A stretch of DNA of 64,000 bases from Salinispora tropica CNB-440 (lineage in GTDB: Bacteria; Actinomycetota; Actinomycetes; Mycobacteriales; Micromonosporaceae). Position 1 is the stretch's first letter. The number at the start of each line of letters is the position of its first letter. This document shows, one piece after another, positions 44,832 through 53,300 of this stretch. Below the pieces are notes generated by a model that worked only from the letters and a program-made list of their open reading frames with translations, was not told the DNA's origin and did not search any database. The stretch is from assembly GCF_000016425.1 (NCBI RefSeq), contig NC_009380.1, positions 992,001 through 1,056,000 on the forward strand, written 5' to 3'. The translations under genes and the position numbers were made by a program.

Positions 44832-44869
44832 TGATCTCGGTCAGCTACTCCGCCTGCCACTGGTGTCAC
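44832..44869 (+). pseudogene. Fragment of yyaL (5' region) at the left edge of the insertion
   Basis: 38 bases match yyaL 46498-46535 with two mismatches and would encode an ISV-x-Y-x-ACHWCH motif. It lies 10 nt after the GGDEF-EAL stop, without the first 40 codons of yyaL. It shows that yyaL once followed the GGDEF-EAL gene here before the insertion. Confidence 0.75.
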
Positions 44870-44917
44870 TGCACTTTGACGCCGGACTCATTACTCGTGT
44901 GTTTCGGCTGTGTGGGT

Positions 44918-45628
44918 TCAGGCAGAGCTGACCTGGGGCGTGGCCGGGCTGAGGTAGTGCACGGCGGTCTGTTCCGCATGAGAGGTGAGCAGATCTCGTA
45001 GTTCCTTGGCTGCCGTTTGGAGTAGATGCCCGCGACTGGGTTCTTGGAGGGTTTCAAGGATGAAGGCGACGTGGGTGGAGTCCTCGGTGACGCGGGTCCG
45101 ATGGGCGTCCCGGTGGTTCCAGCAGCGAGTCAGGACGCCGGCAGAGTCGGCGTACACGACTTCGCCCAGCTTGGGGTTCTCTACGGTGTCCGGTTCGCCG
45201 AGCGGGGTGAACTCCTCGGTGCCATTCGCGTGCCGGATGTCGACGTCGCCCATGATGTGGTCCAGGTCGAAGGCCCCGGCGGGCAGTCCGTGACGGATAG
45301 AGACGCTGTTGTAGGAATCTACGGCTGGGTTGATGCGGGGCAGCGTGCCCTTCTTGGCCATACGGCGGCCGAGCGCGTCGACGCTGGGGCGGACGCGACG
45401 GGGGTTGATACCGAAGGAGCGGTACGCGGTATGCCACGACTCGATGCGGGGGTCGCTCTCATCGGCGGGGCTCCAGGAGCCGTCGGCAAGCTTCTGTTCC
45501 AGATCGTCCACGGCGTAGGCGGTGTCGGGCCAGGGCTCGTGGCCGCGTAGGCCGGTAGCGGTTACCAGGGCGATGAGAGTGCCTGGGAAGGCGTCGGCGA
45601 CGGCGGGGGCGATGCGGAAGACAGTCAT
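44918..45628 (-). CDS. Solo B3/B4 domain protein (PheT-like tRNA-binding fold)
   Basis: 236 aa. It matches the B3/B4 domain of phenylalanyl-tRNA synthetase beta (editing/tRNA-binding region) without the rest of the synthetase: WHTAYRSFGINPRRVRPSVDAL, LPRINPAVDSYNSVSIRHGLPAGAFDLDHI and DVDIRHANGTEEFTPLGEP. Proteins of this kind (COG3382) are thought to act on misacylated tRNA or a related substrate. It is inserted between two genes that otherwise adjoin and its G+C looks lower than its neighbours, so transfer is likely. Confidence 0.85.
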   Translation of the reverse strand: MTVFRIAPAVADAFPGTLIALVTATGLRGHEPWPDTAYAVDDLEQKLADGSWSPADESDPRIESWHTAYRSFGINPRRVRPSVDALGRRMAKKGTLPRINPAVDSYNSVSIRHGLPAGAFDLDHIMGDVDIRHANGTEEFTPLGEPDTVENPKLGEVVYADSAGVLTRCWNHRDAHRTRVTEDSTHVAFILETLQEPSRGHLLQTAAKELRDLLTSHAEQTAVHYLSPATPQVSSA

Positions 45629-46268
45629 GAGAGTCCGTTTCCTAACAGGGAGAACATGTCCAGGGACAACGCGCTGGGTGATGCCCTACTGACGTGTATC
45701 GGGCGTGTCGAAGGCGCGAAAGCGGCTCGCGCTGGGACGCAGAGGCCGAGGTGGAGGCGGAGGCGCCGAAGGCCGTGGGGGACGTTGGCGTCATGCTCGA
45801 GCGTCTGCCCGCAGTCTGAGAGGCGGTCTTCTGCGGTTCCGGGTCTTCACTTCGGTCTGCTGAGACTCGCGTCCCAGAGCTGGAGAACATGTGAGGCCCC
45901 TTGGGGCAGGCGAGGGCAAGGAGAATGGTGACAGGGTAGAGGGCGGCGATCGCGGCGACGCCGTGCACGCCCCGGCTCAGGCATCATGATAGGCATCCGT
46001 GCACTGGGAGTTCAGGAGGTGTGCTCGCAGATCCCGACGGCGATCAGGTTTCTGTATTGCCCGGCACGCCGGCCGCATCTGGGAAACGTCCCAAAGGATG
46101 ATCACGAATCCCGGCAAGAGGGACAGGAAGTGATTGATATCGATCTGTAGTATCGCTCACGAAAGGGGAGCGGTGCGGGGTGGTCGCGGCCGTTGTTGCC
46201 GCGAACGCGCGAGGGGCTCTAAGGCGACCAGTTGGCGAGTTGACAAACGGTCGCCGTGATGACTGCCG
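45629..46268. other. Non-coding remainder of the insertion
   Basis: About 640 bp upstream of the B3/B4 gene. A minus-strand frame from 45968 begins with a hydrophobic MHGVAAIAALYPVTILLALA-like stretch but then turns into biased low-complexity sequence, so it may be a decayed small membrane-protein gene; I do not call it. It is locally A/T-rich (46130-46160). No repeats at its ends other than the host-gene duplications, and no transposase. Confidence 0.4.
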
Positions 46269-46351
46269 CGACAAGATCGGGGCGGTCCTTGGCGGCCTGG
46301 TCGACGAGGTACGCCCCGGGTTGTTCCCCGCGGGCCGACGGCGCCTCCCGA
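46269..46351 (+). pseudogene. Truncated copy of the GGDEF-EAL 3' end
   Basis: 83 bases match 44737-44821 (three mismatches in the first 49, more after). They encode DKIGAVLGGLVDEVRPG, a near copy of the EAL C-terminus. The piece lies 26 nt before yyaL and marks the right edge of the insertion. Confidence 0.8.
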
Positions 46352-46364
46352 GCACCCGCGCCGA

Positions 46365-46370
46365 TAGGGT
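46365..46370 (+). promoter_or_regulatory. -10 element (TAGGGT) of a leaderless promoter for yyaL
   Basis: TAGGGT is followed by 6 nt and GTG 46377, no Shine-Dalgarno. It lies just downstream of the duplicated EAL fragment. Confidence 0.5.
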
Positions 46371-46376
46371 CGACCC

Positions 46377-48476
46377 GTGAACCGACTCGCCGGCGCCACC
46401 AGCCCGTACCTGATTCAGCACAAGGACAACCCGGTCGACTGGTGGCCGTGGTGTGCGGAGGCGTTCGCCGAGGCCCACCGGCGGGACGTCCCGATCATGA
46501 TCTCGGTCGGCTACGCCGCCTGCCACTGGTGTCACGTCATGGCGCACGAGTCCTTCGCCGACGAGCAGGTGGCCGCGCTGCTGAACGAGGGCTTCGTGGC
46601 GATCAAAGTGGACCGCGAGGAGCGTCCGGACGTCGACGCCGTCTACATGACGGCGACCCAGGCCATGACCGGGCAGGGTGGCTGGCCCATGACCGTCTTC
46701 GCCGCCCCGGACGGAACCCCGTTCTTCTGTGGCACCTACTTCCCGAAGCCCAACTTCCTCCGGCTGCTCCAGTCGGTCACCACCGCCTGGCAGGACCAGC
46801 GCAGCGCCGTGCTCCAGCAGGGTGCCGCGGTCGTCGAGGCGATTGGCGGTGCCCAGGCGGTCGGGGGTCCATCCGCCCCGCTCACCGTTGACCTGCTCGA
46901 CGCTGCTGCCGACCGGCTTGGCGAGGAGTACGACGAGGCGAATGGCGGCTTCGGTGGGGCACCGAAGTTCCCGCCGCACCTGAATCTGCTCTTCCTGTTG
47001 CGGCGGTACCAGCGCACCGGCGACCAGCGGAGCCTGGAGATCGTCCGGCACACCGCGGAGGCGATGGCCCGGGGCGGCCTCCACGACCAACTCGCCGGGG
47101 GCTTCGCCCGCTACTGTGTGGACGGGCAGTGGGCGGTGCCGCACTTCGAGAAGATGCTCTATGACAACGCCCTGTTGCTGCGCGTGTACACCCACCTGTG
47201 GCGGCTCACCGGTGACCCGATGGCCCGCCGCGTGGCACGGGACACGGCCCGTTTCCTCGCCGACGAGCTGCACCGGCCGGGCGAGGGGTTTGCCTCCGCG
47301 TTGGACGCCGACGCCGACGGGGTTGAGGGTCTGACCTACGTCTGGACCCCCGCCCAGCTCGTCGAGGCTTTGGGCGAGGAGGACGGCCGGTGGGCCGCCG
47401 ATCTGTTTGCGGTCACCGAGCAGGGCTCGTTCACCCCGCACGCCGCCTCGCCGCCCGGCGAAGCCCGGAGTGGGGCGGAAGCCGCTGCGCAGTCGGCCAG
47501 CGTGCTTCGGCTGGCCCGGGACGTCGATGATGCGACGCCGGAGGTGCAGGCCCGCTGGCAGGAGATCGCGCACCGGTTGCTGGTGGTCCGCGACGCCCGC
47601 CCGCAGCCGGCCCGTGACGACAAGGTGGTAGCTGCCTGGAACGGGCTCGCGATCACCGCGATCGCCGAGTTCCAGCAGGTCGCAGCCGGCTACGCGGAGG
47701 ATGCTCCCGGGCCGGACGCCAACCTGATGGAGGGCGTGACGATCGTCGCCGACGGTGCCATGCGGGACGCGGCCGAGCACCTGGCAAGGGTGCACCTCGT
47801 GGCCGGGCGGCTGCGGCGCACGTCGCGGGACGGCCGGGTCGGCGAGGCCGCCGGAGTCCTGGAGGACTACGGCTGCGTGGCCGAGGCGTTCTGTGCGATG
47901 CACCAGCTGACCGGCGAGGGGCGGTGGCTGATCTTGGCGGGGCAGCTCCTCGACGTGGCGCTGGAGCGGTTCGCCGCACCACAGGGCAGCTTCTACGACA
48001 CCGCTGACGATGCGGAGCGTCTGGTCAGCCGGCCGGCGGATCCCACCGACAACGCCACCCCGTCCGGCCGGTCGGCGATCGTCGCCGCGCTGGTCGCATA
48101 CGCGGCGTTGACCGGCGAGACCCGCTACCGGGAGGCGGCGGAGGCGGCGCTGGCCACCGTGGCGCCGATCGTCGCTGCACACGCCCGCTTCACCGGGTAC
48201 GCGGCCACCGCCGGCGAGGCGCTGCTCGTCGGTCCGTACGAGATCGCGGTGGTGACCGCCGATCCGGTCGGTGAGCCGTTGGTGCACGCGGCGCACCGGC
48301 ACGCCCCGCCCGGCGCCGTGGTGGTGGCCGGGCGGCCGGACCAGCCCGGGGTGCCGCTGCTCGCCGGTCGGCAGATGGTCGACGGGCAGGCCACCGCGTA
48401 CGTCTGTCGGGGCTTTGTCTGCGACCGGCCGGTAACCGGAGTTGACGCCCTGGTGGCGCAGCTGACGGGTCGGTAG
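46377..48476 (+). CDS. yyaL: YyaL-type thioredoxin-domain protein (DUF255)
   Basis: 699 aa. The N-terminal DUF255 thioredoxin-like domain has the CHWC motif (about residues 49-52, ACHWCHVMAHESF) and the cis-Pro region GGWPMTVF. A large alpha/alpha-toroid part resembling N-acylglucosamine 2-epimerase follows (about residues 180-690, with GGFGGAPKFPPHLNLLFLL and HFEKMLYDNA). The exact reaction is unknown. Equivalent in position to Rv1084. Confidence 0.92.
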   Translation: MNRLAGATSPYLIQHKDNPVDWWPWCAEAFAEAHRRDVPIMISVGYAACHWCHVMAHESFADEQVAALLNEGFVAIKVDREERPDVDAVYMTATQAMTGQGGWPMTVFAAPDGTPFFCGTYFPKPNFLRLLQSVTTAWQDQRSAVLQQGAAVVEAIGGAQAVGGPSAPLTVDLLDAAADRLGEEYDEANGGFGGAPKFPPHLNLLFLLRRYQRTGDQRSLEIVRHTAEAMARGGLHDQLAGGFARYCVDGQWAVPHFEKMLYDNALLLRVYTHLWRLTGDPMARRVARDTARFLADELHRPGEGFASALDADADGVEGLTYVWTPAQLVEALGEEDGRWAADLFAVTEQGSFTPHAASPPGEARSGAEAAAQSASVLRLARDVDDATPEVQARWQEIAHRLLVVRDARPQPARDDKVVAAWNGLAITAIAEFQQVAAGYAEDAPGPDANLMEGVTIVADGAMRDAAEHLARVHLVAGRLRRTSRDGRVGEAAGVLEDYGCVAEAFCAMHQLTGEGRWLILAGQLLDVALERFAAPQGSFYDTADDAERLVSRPADPTDNATPSGRSAIVAALVAYAALTGETRYREAAEAALATVAPIVAAHARFTGYAATAGEALLVGPYEIAVVTADPVGEPLVHAAHRHAPPGAVVVAGRPDQPGVPLLAGRQMVDGQATAYVCRGFVCDRPVTGVDALVAQLTGR

Positions 48477-48534
48477 GCGGGCGGCGGGCCCGGGTGGCGG
48501 TCTGGCTCCACTGGCCGGATACGCTGACCGGGTT

Positions 48535-49716
48535 ATGGACTCCCACACCGGTCTGCCCGCTGTCGGAATGGTGGGCGGCGGCCAACTGGCCCGGATGACC
48601 CATCAGGCCGCGATCGCCCTCGGCCAGTCGTTACGGGTGCTCGCGCTCGCTCCCGATGATGGTGCCGCCCTGGTGGCCGCCGACGTGCAGTACGGCGAAC
48701 ACGCCGATCTTGCGGTGCTGCGTACCTTCGCCAAAGGCTGCGACGTGGTCACCTTCGATCACGAGCACGTTCCCACCGAGCACATCGCGGCCCTCACCGA
48801 CGAGGGCGTCACGCTGTTTCCGGCGGCCGAGGCGCTGGTGCACGCCCAGGACAAACGGGTTATGCGGGAACGTCTCGCGACGTTGGGTCTGCCGAATCCG
48901 GCCTGGTGCCCGGTCGAGACCCCGGCCGACGTGGAAGCCTTTGGCGACGCTGTGGGCTGGCCGGTGGTGCTCAAGGCGGCCCGGGGTGGCTATGACGGCC
49001 GGGGCGTGTGGCTGGTTGAGGACGCCGCTCGGGCGGCCGAACAATCGGCCACGTTGCTGGCCGCCGGGATGCGCCTGATCGCGGAGGAACGGGTGGCGCT
49101 GCGCCGGGAGCTGGCCGTGCAGGTGGCCCGTTCCCCGTTCGGGCAGATCGCCGCGTACCCGGTGGTCGAGACCGTGCAGCGGGACGGGATCTGCGTCGAG
49201 GTCCTGGCCCCCGCGCCGGAGTTGCCGGAGGAACTGGCGGTCGGTGCGCAGCAGCTCGCCATCGACCTCGCCACCGAGCTCGGCGTGGTGGGTCTGCTCG
49301 CCGTCGAGCTGTTCGAGGTGGCCGACCCGGCCGAGGTGACAGGCAGCCGCCTCGTGGTCAACGAGTTGGCGATGCGGCCGCACAACTCCGGGCACTGGAC
49401 AATCGAGGGGGCCCGGACCTCCCAGTTCGAGCAGCATCTGCGGGCGGTGCTCGACTATCCGATGGGGGACACATCGTTGACTGCGCCAGTGGTGGTGATG
49501 GCCAACGTGCTGGGCGGTGAGCCGGGCGGCATCTCCATCGACGAGCGCCTGCACCACCTCTTCGCCGCTGAGCCGGCTGCGAAGGTGCACCTGTATGGCA
49601 AGCAGGTGCGGCCCGGTCGCAAGATCGGCCACGTCACCGTACTCGGCGACAACCTGGACGAGGTACGTACCCGGGCCGCGCGGGCGGCCCGTTGGCTGCG
49701 GGAGGGGCACGGATGA
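48535..49716 (+). CDS. purK: N5-carboxyaminoimidazole ribonucleotide synthase
   Basis: 393 aa. ATP-grasp enzyme of purine synthesis converting AIR and bicarbonate to N5-CAIR. It has the N-terminal [26 protein letters not shown]-binding [16 protein letters not shown] and [18 protein letters not shown]. Codon 33 (48631-48633) is TTA. A TACGCT element (48520-48525) 9 nt before ATG 48535 may be the -10 of a near-leaderless transcript. It overlaps purE by ATGA. Confidence 0.96.
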   Translation: MDSHTGLPAVGMVGGGQLARMTHQAAIALGQSLRVLALAPDDGAALVAADVQYGEHADLAVLRTFAKGCDVVTFDHEHVPTEHIAALTDEGVTLFPAAEALVHAQDKRVMRERLATLGLPNPAWCPVETPADVEAFGDAVGWPVVLKAARGGYDGRGVWLVEDAARAAEQSATLLAAGMRLIAEERVALRRELAVQVARSPFGQIAAYPVVETVQRDGICVEVLAPAPELPEELAVGAQQLAIDLATELGVVGLLAVELFEVADPAEVTGSRLVVNELAMRPHNSGHWTIEGARTSQFEQHLRAVLDYPMGDTSLTAPVVVMANVLGGEPGGISIDERLHHLFAAEPAAKVHLYGKQVRPGRKIGHVTVLGDNLDEVRTRAARAARWLREGHG

Positions 49717-50204
49717 GCGCGGTCGGGCTGATCATGGGTAGCGATTCGGACTGGCCGACGATGCGGGCCGCCGCCGAGGCGCTGGACGAGTTCGGGGTCG
49801 CGTACGAGGTCGAGGTGATCTCGGCGCACCGGACGCCGGACCGCATGATCGATTATGGTCGCGTCGCCGCTGATCAAGGTCTGAAAGTGATCATCGCCGG
49901 GGCGGGGGGTGCGGCCCACCTGCCGGGCATGGTCGCCTCGGTCACCCCACTGCCGGTGATCGGGGTGCCGGTGCCCCTGAAGTATCTGGACGGGATGGAT
50001 TCACTGCTCTCCATCGTGCAGATGCCGGCCGGCGTGCCGGTGGCCGCCGTCTCGATCGGCAACGCCCGCAACGCCGGTCTGCTCGCGGTCCGGATCCTCG
50101 GCGTCGAGGACCAGTCGTTGCGCGATCGGATGGCGGCCTACCAATCCGATCTTGAGCAGGTGGTTGCGAAGAAGAACGCGGCCCTACGCGCCTCGCTGAG
50201 CTGA
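49713..50204 (+). CDS. purE: N5-CAIR mutase
   Basis: 163 aa. It isomerises N5-CAIR to CAIR. Signature segments are [21 protein letters not shown] (catalytic His), [16 protein letters not shown] and GVPVPL. ATG 49713 overlaps the purK stop by 4 bp. The 118-bp gap to the convergent giant gene has only a weak 6-bp hairpin. Confidence 0.96.
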   Translation: MSAVGLIMGSDSDWPTMRAAAEALDEFGVAYEVEVISAHRTPDRMIDYGRVAADQGLKVIIAGAGGAAHLPGMVASVTPLPVIGVPVPLKYLDGMDSLLSIVQMPAGVPVAAVSIGNARNAGLLAVRILGVEDQSLRDRMAAYQSDLEQVVAKKNAALRASLS

Positions 50205-50322
50205 GCGCCGCCGCCCGCCCATCCAACGGTTCCGCTGTCCCCGGTGACCACTGCACGTCCGGTGGCCTCCGCTGTCCCGGCGGCTCTGCCGTGGGCCGGG
50301 CCGGACCCCGGCGGGCAGTCGG

Positions 50323-53300
50323 CTAGCGCATGCCGCGTAGGGCGGTCTGGAGGCGTTCCTGGGCCCGACGGCGACGTTCGTTGCTGGCTCCGAGGACCAG
50401 CAGGAGGAGACCGACCGGGATCAGCAGCAGCCACGGTCCGAGACTGAACAGCGCGTGGATCGCCGTGAACGCGGTGGCCGTGGCCCCCACGATCACCGGA
50501 GCCTGCTGTTGCCGCAGCGAGCCGAAGACCAGTACCGCCACCGCCCCGAGTAACAGCAGCACCTGGCGTAGCGTGCTGCTCTCGGTGGCCAGCACAATCG
50601 CCAGGGTCGGCAGGAAGGCGGTCACCAGCGCCGGCCCGTACGCCACCCAACTGCTGATCTCGGAGCGCTGGCGTAGCTCCAGCACGCCGACGAGCAGGGC
50701 CAGAGCGGCGAATGGCAGGGTGTAGGCCTCGGGCAGGGCCACGTCCGCGACCCACATGAGAATCCACCACGCGGTGATCTCGCAGACCACCACCGCCCAG
50801 AACAGGATCCGCCGCTCGATGTCGCGGCGCCCGGGGCGGGCCGCCGCCACTCCGAGGATGGCACCCCCGGCGGCGAGTAGGGCCGCGATGTGCCGGGGCG
50901 AGTCGTAGGCCAGCGCCAGGGCGATCAGTGCGGCGGCGAAGCCGCTCCACTCCACCGTGGCCGCCTCCCGCCCCGCCTCCGGGCGACGCAGGCGTGGCAG
51001 GGTGGCCGCGAAGACCTGGAGGGCCGCCCCGACGGCCAGGACGCCGAATGCCGACCAGCGTGCGCTCAGTCCGGCGACCAGACCGGCGGTGAGCACGAAG
51101 AGCTGTGCCATCAGGGCTGCGAACAGCCAGCCGAGGATGCGGGCGTGCCCGGTGGCACCGAAGATCGCCGCCACCGTGCCCACGACCACCGCGCCGCCGA
51201 GCGTGACCAGGGTCAGGCTTTCTGTGGCCAGGCTGCCGGCCAGCCCCGCGCTGCCGGCGGCGAGGCCGATGCTGAAGACGAGCACTCGGGCCAGCCGGAG
51301 CGAGCGGGCCCGCTCCACCAGGGCGGGCGGCGGCGTGAGCGCGAGCCCCAGCATGGCGAGGGTGAATACGGTGAGCCCGGCGAGCGTGCTCGCCGGCCAG
51401 GCGAGATCCAGCGCCACGGGCGTGATCAGCAGGGTAACGGCCGTGCCCGGCAGCATCACCGGCACCGCCCGGCTGCGCCGACCTGCACTGAAACCGACAG
51501 CAGCCAGCGCGGCCGCGGTGGTGAGCAGCAGGGCGGTCAGTACGTGCGTCGGATCCGTCGCCGCGGATGAGGGCAGGAGTAGCTCCAGCGGCGGGCCCTG
51601 CCAGGTGTGGCCGAGGGTTCGGTATGGCTCGACCAGCGCCACGTGCAGCGCCGGTGCAAGCGAGACCAGGGCCAGCACCGTGGGCAACGTCGCCGCGGCG
51701 AGCGCCCCGGCGGCCGGGTTGACTCGCCACCGGCGGGTGCCCGGCCCGGCGGGGCGGTCCAGGGCGTCCCCGAGTGGTACTCGCCACCGGCGAGTCGGTG
51801 CCGCGAGCCCGGCCGGGGGTTCGGTGGCGCCGCGGGTCAGCTCGGCGAGGACCCCGATCAGGGCAGCCGCGGCGGCGTACACCCCGACCTGCAGGCCGGC
51901 GGGGATGGCGGCGATGGCACTCACCGTGGCGCCGCCGACCAGCGCGGCGCTGGCCCAGGGCAGGTATTGCGGAACCCGGCGACGGGTGGCCCTCACGGCA
52001 GCCAGACTGAGGCTGGAGGCGGCCAGGGCGGCAATCAGCACCACCTGCGGTGAGTGCCCGAACTCGGCGGCCAGGGCGGCCACCGCACCGGGCAGCGCGA
52101 ACAGCGTGGCCCCGGTCGCGGCACCGCCGATCTGCGCCAGGTGGGGTGGCGGTCCCTCGGCGTCCACACCGGTGCCCAGCGGCGGGGACAAGGTACGAGC
52201 GAAGGTCGCCACGGCGACACCGATCAGCGCGATGCCGCCGAGGGCCAGCGCGGTCGTCCACGGCCGGACCAGCCCGGCGCCGGCGACGTGCAGCGCCAGC
52301 ACACCGGCCACGACGGCCCGGGAGAACGCGGCTCGGGCATCGACCGACGCCACGGACGCCAGACCGTACCCGGTGGCCAGCACCGAACCCAACAGCACCG
52401 GGGACCACCAGGGCAGCGCGAACGCCGCCGGTGTGCCGATGGCGGCCAGGACCGCGGCCGCACCGGAGACGTCGTGCTGCCAGGGCGGCGGCAACAGGAC
52501 CGCGGCGGCTGTCGCCAGCAGCGCCAGCGCGACCGGCGCCTGCCAGGTCGAGCCGCCGGTCGGGGCGGCCGGCCAGGTGCTCAGGTCGCCGGCCCAGATC
52601 GGGCCGGAGGTCAGCAGGACGCCGACGCCCCCGCGGAGCGCCATCCCGCCGACCAACAGCCCGACCAGCCCGCCACCCAGGGCTAGGCCGAGGGTTGGGC
52701 CTCGCCGCCACTGCTGCGGAAGTGCGCGGACGGCCACGGCCACGACCAGCAGCAGCCCGGCCGCGACCGCCAGCTGGGCGCCCGGCGCGAGGACAGCGGC
52801 GATCCGAACCAGGGTGGCGACCAGCGCGGCGGTCACCGCGGCGCCTGCCAGGTCGGAGCCGTCCAGGAGGAGGTCGGAGCGGCGACGGGCGTCGAAGGAG
52901 GGCGCGAAGAACAGGAGCACCGCGGCGACGAGCAGCAGCGCGCCAACCCAGGCGTCGGCGGTGGTGGTGGCGGGCGCCCCGAACGAGGCCGCGGCGACGG
53001 CCAGGGCGCCCAGTACCGCACCCGCCGCGAGCGGCATCGGGAGATGCCGGTGCGAAACCTGCACGAGGGCGGCGTAGCCGAGCGTGGCGCAGACCGAGAG
53101 GAAGCTCGCCGCCAGCACCGCGACGGTCGCCTCCCGCAGCGCCGTGGAGGTCGCGGCCGGGCCGGCGGCGACGACCGCCGCCACCGCGCCGGGCAGGGCG
53201 AGCGCCGCCCCGCCCGCGGCCCAACCGGAGAGGAGGTCCGCTCCGGCGGAGGCGACCCGGAGTCGAGGTGCCGCCGCCACCAGCACACCCGCCACGAAGA

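Noticed and set aside
45642..45968. Minus-strand frame beginning with a hydrophobic stretch in the insertion
   Set aside because: Only the first 27 residues look like a membrane peptide; the rest is Ser/Thr/Arg-rich with no codon bias. Possibly a decayed gene, mentioned under the insertion but not called.
46044..48548. Open frame of 834 codons antisense to yyaL
   Set aside because: Antisense shadow of a gene with clear CHWC and domain motifs; no signal peptide, motif or ribosome binding site of its own.
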